Assembly: GCA_964410625.1 (NCBI GenBank)
Contig: CAYPHY010000014.1
Span: forward strand, 1-64,000
Direction of reading: 5' to 3'
Length of the DNA: 64,000 bases
Origin: CAYPHY01 sp964410625
Lineage (GTDB): Bacteria > Chloroflexota > Anaerolineae > Promineifilales > Promineifilaceae
Made by a program: the position numbers and the translations under genes. Below the pieces are notes generated by a model. That model was not told the DNA's origin and searched no databases. It was given only the letters and a program-made list of their open reading frames with translations. Shown one piece after another: positions 1-9,900 of the stretch. Numbering within the stretch: the stretch's first letter is position 1; each line of letters starts with the position of its first letter.

Positions 1-78
1 CGCCCATTGCGGTTCGCTGAAACCAACATTAGAAATGTTCCAATCTTTATTTCATCAAATCTTAGGCAGTGACAGTAA

Positions 79-136
79 TTTTCGACACGAATGGCACGAA
101 TAACACGAAGTTCGCCCTCTATATTCGTGTCAAAAT
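79..136. repeat. Inverted repeat, TCGACACGAAT family
   Basis: The arms TTTTCGACACGAAT and ATTCGTGTCAAAAT face each other across about 30 bases. The left arm continues with iterated GGCACGAAT/AACACGAAG words. Related copies lie at 34179-34247, 38421-38487 and 46676-46754, all between genes. Confidence 0.75.
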
Positions 137-295
137 GCGTAACTCCTATTCATTTAGGAACGGCCGTTGTCAGGCAGTATTTAAAGCTAGAAACCGGGTT
201 CCTCCCCACTCCATCGCCATAGCGGCGCACCAATGAAGAAACCTCGACTCAAAAGGAGAGTTTTACCAACGAATCAATCTACTCATGTAAACAGT

Positions 296-329
296 AAAGG
301 CTGAAGGAAGCGCTTTTCCCTCAGCCTTT
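296..329 (-). terminator. Candidate terminator hairpin after the array
   Basis: AAAGGCTGA (296-304) pairs with TCAGCCTTT (321-329), with a few further G-C pairs and a loop of about 10 bases. It lies about 60 bases past the stop of the last minus-strand gene. The U-tract is poor, so it may only be an RNA-stabilising stem. Confidence 0.45.
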
Positions 330-391
330 ATATTACAGAATGTGTTGTTATGTAAATCTGGCTTTACAGATTTGGCATTCTAGGCGATGTT

Positions 392-1360
392 TCAGCCTCC
401 GCGACCAGCCAGAGCCAGTTTATATTTGCTGATCTGGTCGCGCATTGTCAGGCGCAACCGTTTCAGCCGCATGGCCTGGGGTGATACCCGCAGTTCCGGC
501 CAATCTCGCTGCCGGACGGAATCCGCAAATATGTCAAAGCTCTGCAACATCTTCTCGATCTGCGCCACTTCCGGCGACTCCGCTTTCATCTGCGCCACTA
601 ACGCTTGCAGCTCTGGATCATCCGGTTTTTCATAGTAGACCTGGCGATACTTTTCGCTATTTTGATCGCCATTGGCGTCTTCGTGGCGTGTTCGCGCTTT
701 GCGCTGCTTGATGTCCTGATAATTCGCGCTGTCTTTCGAGTAAAGATGGACACGGGCCGAGAGATTGCCGCCCAGGGAGTGGTGTTGCTTTTCCCAGAAG
801 CGTTCTTTCCCCTCAAAATAGGGGATACCCAAATAGTCACAGGTGCGTTGCAACACTCGTTGTTGTTCCTGGGTATATTGGTGATATTGCACCGCCCGCC
901 AGTCATCTACCAGCGAGTAATAAAGGCGGTGGTAACGTGGCCAACCGGGGATCTCTTCCAACCGGTTGCGCTTGCGTAGGGAGTGGACATACTCCAACGG
1001 CGTCTTGGCGATCAGGACATGGGCGGTTTCAATGCCCTGCTTCTCCAGCCGTTCGCTTTGTTCGTGTGTCCAGTGGACGTTCTTGCTCGATTCGAGGATG
1101 AAGTTGACTTCGGGGAACATCTCGAAGATGGATTGGTACAATCGCTCCTCTCCACCCTTCTTGATGCGCTGCCAAACGGTGCAGTTGGGATCGCCGCAAC
1201 CACAGACGCGCTGCAGATGGCGTTGCTTGGCGGGATAAAACAACGGCCGCACCTCGCCACAAGCAAACCCATGCGGGTCATTTGCCAGGGTCAACTGGAA
1301 AAAGGTAGACCCACTATACGACGTGCCGCCGACAAAAATCACTTTCTTCATAGCTACCAT
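392..1360 (-). CDS. Sulfotransferase family protein (PAPS-binding loop type)
   Basis: A 322-residue protein with an N-terminal phosphosulfate-binding-type loop, GGTSYSGSTFF (about residues 11-21), followed by the ordinary strand-loop-helix of sulfotransferases. ESSKNVHW further on could belong to the 3'-phosphate site. Sulfotransferases move sulfate from PAPS to a sugar, lipid or protein hydroxyl in the cytoplasm. The acceptor cannot be read from sequence. It is the last gene of the minus-strand array and follows two other sulfotransferase-like genes. A second ATG three codons in (1351) is an equally possible start. The C-terminal third is rich in basic and acidic residues and matches no motif I know. 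Confidence 0.75.
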   Translation of the reverse strand: MVAMKKVIFVGGTSYSGSTFFQLTLANDPHGFACGEVRPLFYPAKQRHLQRVCGCGDPNCTVWQRIKKGGEERLYQSIFEMFPEVNFILESSKNVHWTHEQSERLEKQGIETAHVLIAKTPLEYVHSLRKRNRLEEIPGWPRYHRLYYSLVDDWRAVQYHQYTQEQQRVLQRTCDYLGIPYFEGKERFWEKQHHSLGGNLSARVHLYSKDSANYQDIKQRKARTRHEDANGDQNSEKYRQVYYEKPDDPELQALVAQMKAESPEVAQIEKMLQSFDIFADSVRQRDWPELRVSPQAMRLKRLRLTMRDQISKYKLALAGRGG

Positions 1361-1405
1361 TACAACCTATCAAACTTACAATTCTACTTATGGCCTCTGA
1401 GCCTC

Positions 1406-1439
1406 AGACCTCTGAGGTTTCTTCAAACCTCAGAGGTCT
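1406..1439. repeat. Perfect 15-bp hairpin, ACCTCTGAGGT family
   Basis: AGACCTCTGAGGTTT (1406-1420) and AAACCTCAGAGGTCT (1425-1439) form a perfect 15-bp stem with a 4-base loop, just after the stop of the gene ending at 1445. Each arm is itself nearly palindromic. Relatives lie at 16284-16353, 28993-29033 and 48553-48613. Confidence 0.85.
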
Positions 1440-1444
1440 TTTAT

Positions 1445-2281
1445 CTATTCCTCAAAGAACTCCGCCCAGGGAGAGCCTTGAAATTGCGATTTCAGCTGAT
1501 CATAGTTGGCAATTTGCGCCGATAGGGGCTGCGACGGCCGCTTCTGGGTCGTCGGCGCCAATGGCTCAAGCTCTACTTGCAAGAAGCTTTGCAGTCGGGC
1601 CATCTGGTTGCTGAAATCGGCCGCCAAATCCTCATAGTACACATCCAATAATGGATGTCCGGCAAAGAGCGCGGCGTATTCAGTCTCCCATTGTCGCGTT
1701 TGGGTGAAACGAGCCAGCGCATCGTCGTAGGTCAGGGTGATGGCGTTGTTTTGCTTCTCGGCCGAATACTTGATCCACTCTTTGGTTCCGGCCGCCTTCT
1801 GGCGCGAGAGCTGCGCCTTCAGCAAGTTCCGCCGCTTCAGATGGATCACCTTAATTGATTTCTGCTCAGCCAGATGGTGCCAAACGGCCTGCCCCCAGGC
1901 TGTTTCGCGTGGCGCGTGGCGGTAGAAGATTTTGAAGCCAACGGCCGCGACATGGGGCGGATATTTGCGATAGACTTTGCTGTCGATAAACTCAACTGGG
2001 TCGCGCTGGAAAAGCCCCTGGCTATTGCCAAACTCGGCAAAACGCGCCGGGAAGAAATTCTGGTCGCGCAAAATCTCGCCATAGGTCAGAATGCCACTGT
2101 GCCGGTTGAGCGAGCGCGTCAGCAATGTTGAACCGGTGCGGGCGGAGGCAAGGATCAAAAAGCGCGTGTAGGTCGTCTGCGCCGGCAGCAGCCCTATATC
2201 CAACACAGAATTGCGTAGATCATACAACGAACGCTTGACGGCGCGGATGGCTTTCGTTTTTGGCTTGGCGTTTGGCTGCAT
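1445..2281 (-). CDS. Sulfotransferase, Stf0-like
   Basis: A 278-residue protein with the 5'-phosphosulfate loop ASARTGSTLLTRSLNRHSG near residue 46, the segment HLKRRNLLKAQLS and the C-terminal DVYYEDLAAD. The last two resemble the 'RRRD..AQA' and 'YEDL' signatures of Stf0/LpsS-type sulfotransferases. It should transfer sulfate from PAPS to a glycan or glycolipid in the cytoplasm, but the acceptor is unknown. It is the middle of three consecutive sulfotransferase-like genes at the end of the array. The first 40 residues are basic and unrelated to the catalytic fold. The upstream region gives no strong ribosome-binding site. Confidence 0.8.
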   Translation of the reverse strand: MQPNAKPKTKAIRAVKRSLYDLRNSVLDIGLLPAQTTYTRFLILASARTGSTLLTRSLNRHSGILTYGEILRDQNFFPARFAEFGNSQGLFQRDPVEFIDSKVYRKYPPHVAAVGFKIFYRHAPRETAWGQAVWHHLAEQKSIKVIHLKRRNLLKAQLSRQKAAGTKEWIKYSAEKQNNAITLTYDDALARFTQTRQWETEYAALFAGHPLLDVYYEDLAADFSNQMARLQSFLQVELEPLAPTTQKRPSQPLSAQIANYDQLKSQFQGSPWAEFFEE

Positions 2282-2308
2282 AAGCTTGTCCGGTAAGCGA
2301 TTTTTGCA

Positions 2309-2370
2309 ACGAACGGACGCGAATTATCGCGAATAACCAAATTCGGCGTTAATTCGTGCCAATTTGTTGC
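2309..2370. repeat. Degenerate inverted repeat of GCGAATTA words
   Basis: Iterated GCGAATTATCGCGAATAA faces GTTAATTCGTGCCAATTTG in the gap before the NKWYS-type gene's 3' end. It looks like a weaker member of the gap-filling hairpins found through the window. Confidence 0.5.
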
Positions 2371-2376
2371 TAAGTT

Positions 2377-3369
2377 CTAACTATCCCGTCCCCGTGCCCA
2401 CTTGCGGCGGAAGGTGGCGATTTCTTCTGGTGTATAGAAGTGCTGGCTGAAGCGCGAGTTATACTGTTCATCCAGATAGGAATCGGGCAGGACCAACGAT
2501 TGCTTGAAGGCGCGGTAAATCGAGGAATACCACTTATCCTCGGCCTTATTGGCATCGGCAAGGCGGAAACGCTCCAGGTTCAAGAAGCGGCCGATCGCCT
2601 CTTCGCCACAATCGTTCAACCGTTCCAACTTGATCAACAGCAGGTCGGCAAACTCGTCCTGGTATATCTCATACCCCTGCTCGCGAGGAAAGGGGCTGGC
2701 AAAGACATCAATGCCAAACATCGGCTTGATCTCCATGTCAAACCAGGTTTGCGGCACGTCATGGGGATAGGAGGTGATGAAGTTATCATAAAGGGCCTCC
2801 AGGCATTCCTCCATCCCCTCGCCGGAACCGTTGTTCGCGTGCTGGCGGCACAATTCGCGTAAGTCGGCCGGCCACCATTCGTTCTTGTGGAAAAAGCCGG
2901 AAAGATTGGTCGCCACCGGGTCGCGTACCAGCGTGATCACGCGACAGCGGCCGCCCTTTTCACGCAACTGGCGCAGGCGGGTGTGCAGCAGTTCGCCGCG
3001 CATATGCCCCTTCTTGGCCTTGCGTGGGAAGTTATCCCAACCGCCATACCCCTCTTCGGCCAATGTGCGTCGGAAGTCAATCCCCTCTTCGCTGAGGAAG
3101 TGGGTCTGGTAGACGGCCATCTCTTGCTTCAACCCGGCCGCCTTCAGCGAGGAGGCAATCGAAGTTGAACCAACCTTGCCCATCTGGTGGATCAGCAACA
3201 AATCTTTGTCGCGCCGGTCGTCGAGCAGAAATTGGGCATAGATGCGTGCTTTGTCGTAATTTTCTTCGCCCATTACGGCCGTCAACGTTTGCTTCCCCGC
3301 CTGCCGCAGTCGCGCCGTCGCTTTCTTTTTACGTCGCTTCGTTGTTTTATTTACCGATACATCAGCCAT
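2377..3369 (-). CDS. NKWYS-family putative capsular polysaccharide synthesis protein
   Basis: About 330 residues from the chosen ATG at 3369, which has a GAGG about 6 bases upstream; an in-frame GTG at 3387 lacks this support. A very basic N-terminus precedes the nucleotide loop LIHQMGKVGSTSIASSL. The segment DKWYSSIYRAF matches the diagnostic N/D-K-W-Y-S motif of the Pfam family 'putative capsular polysaccharide synthesis protein' (PF10364), which has a sulfotransferase-like fold. Its chemistry is not firmly established. The context, with two sulfotransferases after it and sugar-modifying genes before it, supports glycan decoration. Confidence 0.8.
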   Translation of the reverse strand: MADVSVNKTTKRRKKKATARLRQAGKQTLTAVMGEENYDKARIYAQFLLDDRRDKDLLLIHQMGKVGSTSIASSLKAAGLKQEMAVYQTHFLSEEGIDFRRTLAEEGYGGWDNFPRKAKKGHMRGELLHTRLRQLREKGGRCRVITLVRDPVATNLSGFFHKNEWWPADLRELCRQHANNGSGEGMEECLEALYDNFITSYPHDVPQTWFDMEIKPMFGIDVFASPFPREQGYEIYQDEFADLLLIKLERLNDCGEEAIGRFLNLERFRLADANKAEDKWYSSIYRAFKQSLVLPDSYLDEQYNSRFSQHFYTPEEIATFRRKWARGRDS

Positions 3370-3385
3370 CGTTGCCTCTTTAACC

Positions 3386-3465
3386 ACGGATGGTTACGGA
3401 TGAAACAGATTCACACGGATTTTTCATCCTTCAGCCTTCATCCCTCATCCTTCAACTCTCGGTTC
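3386..3465. repeat. Iterated CACGGAT / CATCCTTCA words
   Basis: The gap between the C-methyltransferase and the NKWYS gene holds GGATGGTTACGGATGAAAC and CACACGGATTTTTC, then TCATCCTTCAGCCTTCATC. The second part belongs to the same heptamer family as 37457-37512 and 55214-55306. Confidence 0.6.
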
Positions 3466-4683
3466 AGGTATGGGAATGATAAACCGCCCGCCCTGCTCGC
3501 GATAGGCGGCTTGCTGGTTCATGATCTCCTCGGCGAAGTTCCAGGCCAACAGCAAAACGTAGTCCGGTTTATCTTCCACTAATTTCTCTACGGGATAGAT
3601 GGGCAGTTGGTTGCCGCCCATAAATCGGCCGTGCTTATACTTGTTCAAATCTACCACATAGTCCACCAGCGAGCGGTCAATGCCACAATAAGCGAGCATT
3701 GTCGTCGCTTTAGCGGCCGCGCCATAGGCGGCAATCCGGCAACCCTGTCGCTTGACGTCTTTCAGGATCGCCAGCAACCCTTCGCGCACAGCCCGCACGC
3801 GGTCGGCAAAGTCGAGATAATAATCAATGCGGTCTACCTTGCGCTCCTGCTCCGTGGCGAGCAGCTCTTTGACGGCCGCCTGTACATTCTCTTGCGGCTC
3901 CACAAAAAGGCGCAACGAGCCGCCATGGATCTTCACCCGCTTGACATCATTAAGATACAACCCATGCTGGCGGAAGAGCTTGTCCAATGCCGTCACAGAG
4001 AAGTAGCACAGATGCTGGTGGTAGATGGTGTCAAATTCGCAATGGTCAACGAGATCAACCACATAGGGCGCTTCGATGACCGCCACGCCATTCGGCTTGA
4101 GGATCGTCTTGATCCCGGCCACAAAGCCGTTCAAGTCTGGCACATGGGCGAGGACGTTGTTAGCGAGAAAGACATCGGCCGCCTTCCCCTCGTCGCGCAG
4201 TTGCTTTGCCAGCTCATGGGTGAAGAAGGTGATCATCGTTGGGATACCTGCTTCCTGAGCAGCGCGTGCCGGGGCCTGTGAAGGATCAATGCCCTGCACC
4301 GGGATGCCACGCTCCATGAAGTTCTTCAGCATATAGCCATCGTTGCTCGCCGCTTCCATCACCAGGCTGTTTTCATCCAGGTCGCGGGTTTCCATGATGT
4401 ATTCCGCGCTCTCGCGGAAGTGGCGCAGCAACGAAGGGGAGATGGAAGAAAAGTAGGGATATTCGGCGTAGAAGAGGATTTCCGGGTCCACCGTCTCTTT
4501 GATTTGCGCCAACGACGATTCGGGGCAAAAGACCAGGGTCAGCGGTGCTTTTAATTCCGGTTCGTCAAGCTGGTCGGCCCGCAACAAGCGGTCGGCCAGT
4601 GGCGTCTCGCCAAATTCGATGATCGTTTGTAGATTGGGGGAGCCGCTGATGCGGCAGCCCTCGATGTTTTTATAAATTGACAT
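3445..4683 (-). CDS. SAM-dependent C-methyltransferase for an NDP-sugar
   Basis: A 412-residue protein with the three-part layout of NDP-hexose C-methyltransferases (TylCIII/NovU type): an N-terminal domain that normally binds zinc, a central Rossmann methyltransferase (VMEAASNDGYML motif I near residue 110), and a C-terminal domain with AAYGAAAKATTML and a DYVVDLNKYKHGRFM segment. These enzymes methylate a carbon of a keto-deoxysugar nucleotide. Most of the usual zinc cysteines are missing: the N-terminus reads CRISGSP where CxxCG is usual, and CPESSLAQI where CxxCgLvQ is usual. It lies downstream of a cytidylyltransferase and an epimerase, which fits branched deoxysugar synthesis. Confidence 0.85.
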   Translation of the reverse strand: MSIYKNIEGCRISGSPNLQTIIEFGETPLADRLLRADQLDEPELKAPLTLVFCPESSLAQIKETVDPEILFYAEYPYFSSISPSLLRHFRESAEYIMETRDLDENSLVMEAASNDGYMLKNFMERGIPVQGIDPSQAPARAAQEAGIPTMITFFTHELAKQLRDEGKAADVFLANNVLAHVPDLNGFVAGIKTILKPNGVAVIEAPYVVDLVDHCEFDTIYHQHLCYFSVTALDKLFRQHGLYLNDVKRVKIHGGSLRLFVEPQENVQAAVKELLATEQERKVDRIDYYLDFADRVRAVREGLLAILKDVKRQGCRIAAYGAAAKATTMLAYCGIDRSLVDYVVDLNKYKHGRFMGGNQLPIYPVEKLVEDKPDYVLLLAWNFAEEIMNQQAAYREQGGRFIIPIPEPRVEG

Positions 4684-4825
4684 GGTTGTTTACTCAAGCC
4701 ACCCTGGGCTAAAGCCACAGGGCTAAAAGGCGACGCCCGTTGAAACGGACTTGCAGCAGTGTTGATGTTTTATAGCAAATGGCTGCGCTCCCATCTAAGC
4801 GCCACGTATGGCGCGTCGCTTTTTA

Positions 4826-4847
4826 GCCCGGCGGTTAACCGCCGGGC
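4826..4847. repeat. Perfect 22-bp GC-rich palindrome
   Basis: GCCCGGCGGTT followed directly by AACCGCCGGGC forms a perfect palindrome that can fold into a stable hairpin in the epimerase-methyltransferase gap. No U-tract follows on either strand, so it is not a standard terminator. The wider gap (4694-4850) also carries GGCTAAA words and a GTTTTATAG segment seen again near 26190. Confidence 0.8.
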
Positions 4848-4879
4848 GGCAATCCCGATTAAACCCCAATTAAACAGCA

Positions 4880-5926
4880 TTAAACAACGGCCACAGCCTC
4901 ACGCCAACGCAGCCGTTCATCCAAGCGGCCGCTGGCGATCAACTCTTTAATGTGGCTGATGCGTCGGTAACGCGGCCCCTCGAACTCATCCAACTCCAGG
5001 CCTACGCGCTGGTAGGCTTCATAAAGTTCCTGCGCACCCTTGCGTACATCCCAAACGGGTTTGAAGCCGGGAAGCGTGTCGGCGATCTTGCTGCAATTGA
5101 CGCGATAGTTGCGCTTGTCGGCGCTGGCCCCTTCGGCAAACTCGACGCGGCTATTGGGGACCGTCTCGGCCACAATCGTCGCCAGTTCGCGAATGCGATA
5201 GTTTTCTTCGGGGCGGCCGACGTTAAACGCCTCGTTGTGAATCAGATCGCGTGGTGCTTCCAACACGGCCTTAAACGCCCGCGACATATCTTCAATGTGG
5301 ACAACGGGACGCCAGGGCGTGCCATCGCTTTTCAGGAACACCAGACCGGTCGTATAGGCCCAGGCGACGAGATTGTTCAGCACCAGATCAAAACGCAAGC
5401 GCGGCGATACACCATAGGCGGTCGCGCTACGCAGGAAGGTGGGGCTGAAGTCGTCGTCGGCCAGCTTGGCCACGTCTTGCTCGACCATCACTTTGGAACG
5501 GCCGTAAGGCGTCACCGGGTTAAATGGCGACTCCTCATTCAGCCAATCCTGCAAGCCCGCGCCGTAGTTGCTGCACGAAGAAGAGAAGATGTAGCGCTCC
5601 ACGCCTACTTCCTTCGCCAACTGCGCCAGCCGCACCGAGGCGCGATGGTTGATCTCATAGGTCAACTCGGGGTTGAGATCGCCCAGCGGATCATTGGAAA
5701 GCCCCGCCAGGTGGATAACGGCATCAAACCCTTCCAGGTCCTCGGCCACCACATCACGAACGTCCTTTTCGATGGCGGGGGTTTCGGCCGTCTCATTCTC
5801 TTCGCCAAAAGTCGCGCCCTGATAGAGGTTGGTATCCATTCCCACCACCTCATGCCCCGCTTTCTGCAACATGGGGACCATCACCGTCCCCACGTAGCCA
5901 TTATGTCCTGTCACTAATACACGCAT
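4880..5926 (-). CDS. NAD-dependent epimerase/dehydratase (extended SDR)
   Basis: A 348-residue extended short-chain dehydrogenase. The N-terminal Rossmann motif is TGHNGYVGTVM, the active-site serine region is FSSSCSNYGAG, and YGRSKVMVEQ provides the catalytic Tyr-x-x-x-Lys. HIEDMSRAF is the usual 'DV/M' strand after it. Such enzymes epimerise, dehydrate or reduce nucleotide sugars. The exact substrate cannot be read, but its place directly after a glucose-1-phosphate cytidylyltransferase and before a C-methyltransferase points to a deoxysugar nucleotide. A purine-rich GGGAGA lies upstream of the ATG, with slightly long spacing. Confidence 0.85.
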   Translation of the reverse strand: MRVLVTGHNGYVGTVMVPMLQKAGHEVVGMDTNLYQGATFGEENETAETPAIEKDVRDVVAEDLEGFDAVIHLAGLSNDPLGDLNPELTYEINHRASVRLAQLAKEVGVERYIFSSSCSNYGAGLQDWLNEESPFNPVTPYGRSKVMVEQDVAKLADDDFSPTFLRSATAYGVSPRLRFDLVLNNLVAWAYTTGLVFLKSDGTPWRPVVHIEDMSRAFKAVLEAPRDLIHNEAFNVGRPEENYRIRELATIVAETVPNSRVEFAEGASADKRNYRVNCSKIADTLPGFKPVWDVRKGAQELYEAYQRVGLELDEFEGPRYRRISHIKELIASGRLDERLRWREAVAVV

Positions 5927-5952
5927 TGTTTTTTTAAGTCTCCCTTATTTTT

Positions 5953-6034
5953 GGTGAACGGTAATCAGTAACCGGTTATCGGTTATCGGATTTTTTGACC
6001 GTTTACTGATTACCGCTTACGGCTCACCGATTAC
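5953..6034. repeat. Inverted repeat of GGTAATCAGTAACC words
   Basis: GGTGAACGGTAATCAGTA (5953-5970) faces TACTGATTACCGCTTACGG (6004 on), with GGTTATCGGTTATCGG iterated between them. Another copy of this family is at 58640-58730. It reaches into the 3' end of the rfbF gene. Confidence 0.8.
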
Positions 6035-6801
6035 CATATCTTCCACGGCGCATCGCCGCTTTGCCAGAGTGTTTCCAGAATGTGTTTATCACGACGGGTA
6101 TCCATGCATTGCCAGAACCCTTCGTGCTTGTAGGCCATCAATTGCCCATCGGCCGCCAGCCGTTCCAACGGCTCGCGCTCAAATTGGGTATCATCGCCAT
6201 CAATGTAATCAAAAACGGCCGGTTCGAGGACAAAAAAGGCGCCATTGATCCAACCCTCGGCCGCCTGTGGCTTCTCATTAAACAAGGCCACCTGGTTGCC
6301 CTCAAACTCCATATGCCCAAAGCGGGCGGCGGGGCGAACGGCTGAGAGCGTTGCCAGTTTGCCATGTGAACGGTGAAAAGCGAGCAGCGCGTGCAGATCA
6401 ATCGTCGAAACGCCATCTCCCCAGGTGAGCATAAAGGTCTCATTGCCGATATAGGGTTGGAGGCGCTTCACACGGCCGCCGTTCATCGTATGTAGTCCCG
6501 TATCAACGAGATCAATTGTCCAATCCTGAAGATTATCGTTGCCCCGTACATCTACCTGACCATCCTTCAGGCGGACCCTCAGGTCGCTGTTGAGCATACA
6601 ATAATCAACCATATAACGCTTGATGACTTCGCCCTTATATCCTAAGGCGATTACAAAATCCTTATAACCATAGCAGGAATAGTGCATCATAATGTGCCAG
6701 AGGATCGGCCGTCCACCGATTTCGACCATCGGCTTCGGCTTCACTTCCGTTTCCTCAGCCAGGCGCGTGCCATGACCGCCGGCCAAAATAGCTACCTTCA
6801 T
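6031..6801 (-). CDS. rfbF: Glucose-1-phosphate cytidylyltransferase
   Basis: A 256-residue nucleotidyltransferase matching RfbF length. The nucleotide-binding start is ILAGGHGTRLAEETEVKPKP, with GGRPILWHIMM and YCMLNSDL typical of the CDP-glucose branch. LTWGDGVSTID carries the metal-binding aspartate. It makes CDP-glucose from CTP and glucose-1-phosphate, the entry to CDP-deoxysugars. The usual partner RfbG (CDP-glucose 4,6-dehydratase) is not obvious next to it. The following SDR could fill that role, but this is not shown. An AAGGAG lies upstream of the ATG. Confidence 0.9.
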   Translation of the reverse strand: MKVAILAGGHGTRLAEETEVKPKPMVEIGGRPILWHIMMHYSCYGYKDFVIALGYKGEVIKRYMVDYCMLNSDLRVRLKDGQVDVRGNDNLQDWTIDLVDTGLHTMNGGRVKRLQPYIGNETFMLTWGDGVSTIDLHALLAFHRSHGKLATLSAVRPAARFGHMEFEGNQVALFNEKPQAAEGWINGAFFVLEPAVFDYIDGDDTQFEREPLERLAADGQLMAYKHEGFWQCMDTRRDKHILETLWQSGDAPWKIW

Positions 6802-6975
6802 GTGTCAAACCACTCCTTGATGTTTACTGATTAGCAAGCAACCATCAGTAAGCTACCGAGATAGCTTAACAGGGCTTGCTGTCAATTCATCTTAATTTTT
6901 AACAACTCTGATTTATTTAGAACCAACTCAGACCAAACCCACTATCTTAGACCAGAAAGTGATCTTGAGCCAATA

Positions 6976-9900
6976 TTAAGGGCCGGTCGCAAATGGCAAA
7001 GCTACCCCATATCCCTCTACCGTAATCGTCACCGTCTGGCTGCCCAGGCCAATCCCTTCGCTATCCTGAGCGATAAAGGTAATGGTATGAGTTCCCCGGT
7101 CAGCCATGCCGGGTATCCAGCGGAAGCTTCCCGTCCCATCCCCATTATCAGTAAAGGACGCGCCGGCCGGTAAATCTTCGGCCGTCGTCAGGCTCGGTAT
7201 CGTGCCATCGGGATCGGAGGCGGTGACGACAAAAGTGACCATCTGGTTGATCCCAATTGTCCGGTCCGGGATCGGCTCCACGGCGGGCGGCGCATTGTCG
7301 GTGAAGACGGCCGTTATCTGTGCATCACCAACAACGGTATAGGTCGCCGGGTTGTCTGCGCTAAGCAAGTCCCCTTGCCAGCCGCCAAAGAAGTAACCAT
7401 CCACCGGGTTGGCGGTCAACGTCACCTGCTCGCCATAGACATAGAATGCTCGTTGCGGGGCAATGGTCACAAAGCCATCCCCCTCTGTCGTGACATTGAC
7501 TGAATACTTATCCTGGGTGAAGGTCGCTACCACCTGGGTATCGGCCGTCATCGTCAATGTCCTCGTCGTCTGCGAACCGCTAAGCGCGCCCGACCAGCCG
7601 CTAAACGTCCAGCCGGGGTTGGCAACGGCGGTCAACGTCACCGTATCGCCATACCCGTATGGCCCCGGTTGGGGCGATACGCTGACTGAGCCGCCCTCGC
7701 CAGCGTTAGGAATGGCCCCCTCGCTAACTACATCCACCTGCAATAAGTACTGCTCCTCTTCAAAAGCGGCATCAATCACCATATCGCCAGTGACAAAGAA
7801 GGTGATCGTCGGCTCATTGCCCGAAGCATCACCCGACCAGCCGCTAAAGCTCCAACCCGGATCGGGTTCGGCCGTCAGCGTCACTTCTTCGCCGAGGGCA
7901 TAGATGGTCTGTTGCGGCTCGATGGTCACACGGCCGCCCTCGCCACTGCCACCATTGATCGTCACGTCAATGGTATAAAACTCCTGCTCAAAAGTGGCCG
8001 TGACCGTCGTGTCCTCGGTGATGGTAATGGTATTAACTAGCTCGCTCCCACTGATAGCCCCACCCCAACCAACGAAACGCCAGTCGGGTCGTGGATCAGG
8101 CACGGCCGTTAACTTCACTGTATCCCCATAGTGATAAGTTGGCTGGTCGGGATCCAGCTCCACCTTATTATCGGCGCTGATGTCGCCGTTGGTGATGATC
8201 TCGACATTGAGCACATATTCGGCCGGGATGAAGGTGGCGGTAAGCTGCTCCGAGCCATCTACAGCAAAGGCCAGCGGATTGGTGGTGGTGATGATGCTGC
8301 CACTCCAGCTTTCAAAAGACCAGCCGGGATCGCCCGTCGCTGTCAGCACGACCTCCTCGCCGCAAGCGTAGTTGCTTTTCTGCGGATCGGCCGTCACCGT
8401 GCCATTACCATCCACCGCCGTCGTGATGCTAAAGGTCTGGGCATCTTCGGGAACGATGGGGTCGTTGGCGTTGAAGAAGTAATCAACAACGGCCGTATGT
8501 GGCGGCTGGTCTGTCGTCGTACTATTGGGGCTATTGCCCACAAATACGCCTGCCTTCAGCACCGAGATGGCATGGCTCTGGTTGCCGCCGTTGGTATAGT
8601 TTGTGCCGTTGGTCGAGAACTGCCACGACCAGGTGTTGCCGGTGCGCTGCACACGCAGATAAAGTGGCGCAGTCGGTGTGGCGGAGACAACCTTGTTCTG
8701 GTTTTTAACCTGCGTCCCATTCTTCACATAAACGGCAAAAGCCTTCACCTCTCCCGCCTTGGTATATTCAAAAAAGAAACGCACATAGTTGTTCTCATCA
8801 TCTTCGATGAGCACCCCTTGCGTCTCGATTGGCTGGCTGACGGCCGAATCAAACTTCACTTCCAGGCTAAAGTTTTTATTGGCAATACGCTGCATCAGGC
8901 GTGGCGTATTGTTGGTCGAAGGGTTGGGAAAGTGGTGGCTGACGCCGCCGGGAACACTCAGTTCCAGTTGTTGCCCATTCACCGATACCGTAGCATCGCT
9001 AAGTGGATCAATGAACTCCCACAGCAGATCATCCAACTCACAACTGTTGAAGTCAGTTGAATAGAGGTCCGAATAGATATCGGTGGTAAAAGTGGCGTCG
9101 GCCGATTGCGCTTCGTTGCCCAATTCATCGGCCGAGCGTATCCGGTAATGATAGCTCGTGTCTGGCGATAATCCACGAAACTCCAGTTCATGGTTCGTCA
9201 CTAACTCATCACTGCTCACCTGCCCCAGCTCATAGGAATCCGTCTTGCCAAATTCGACGAGGCTGGTCGCCGGTTCATCCGTCTTCCAGGTCAGACGTGC
9301 GCCGTCGGGGCGGGTGGTTAGCTGGATGTTGCTGATCACCGGCGGAATGGTTTCGCGCTCTTCGATGGTAAAGCTATAGCTGACCTTATTCATGCAGTTA
9401 CCGGCCAGATCGCAGGCCTCCAATTCAACATTGACGACTGAGCCAAAATCGAATGGCTGCGGCAGGACATAAGACAGCAAGTAATCGGAGGAAAGGCCGC
9501 TACGCTTGACATTGGAGGTCACATTTTGGCCGTTGACCGTCATTTTAATCGTCTTGAAATCAACGCCGAAGAGGCTGTCGCTGATGCGGACAGTAATGCC
9601 GCTCTTTTCGTCCACATTGGTCGCGCCAGGGGCAGGCGTGCGGTTGGAGACGGCCGGCGGGGTGTTGTCGGCCATCGCCGTCGTCCGGCGCAAGATAAAC
9701 ATTGGGCCAGGATATTCGATAAAGTGACCAAAGCCACCTGTATAGCTAAAGCGAATTTTGTTGGTGCCAGCGAGTAACCAGGCAGCATTGATGGACTTGA
9801 CCTGCAACATCCATTCGTCCGGCGCGCCGGTCACAAACCCGGCGGCATTGCTGTTAATTTCCACACGCGGCCGCCGCCAATAGTTGCCAATCAGGAAGGC

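Larger units (their letters stand above)
1..391. other. Intergenic stretch with repeat fragments, no gene seen
   Basis: No convincing coding frame is visible. The stretch holds a dispersed inverted repeat built on TCGACACGAATGGCACGAAT (79-136), a single arm of the AGAAACCGGGTTCC repeat (about 190-205), and a strong hairpin at 296-329 that could end transcription of the minus-strand array. Confidence 0.6.

Noticed and set aside
4952..5917. Long plus-strand open frame (about 320 codons) opposite the epimerase gene
   Set aside because: It mirrors the codon pattern of a clear minus-strand gene, lacks recognisable motifs and has no ribosome site. The same holds for other long antisense frames, such as 8131-9060 and 24263-24946.
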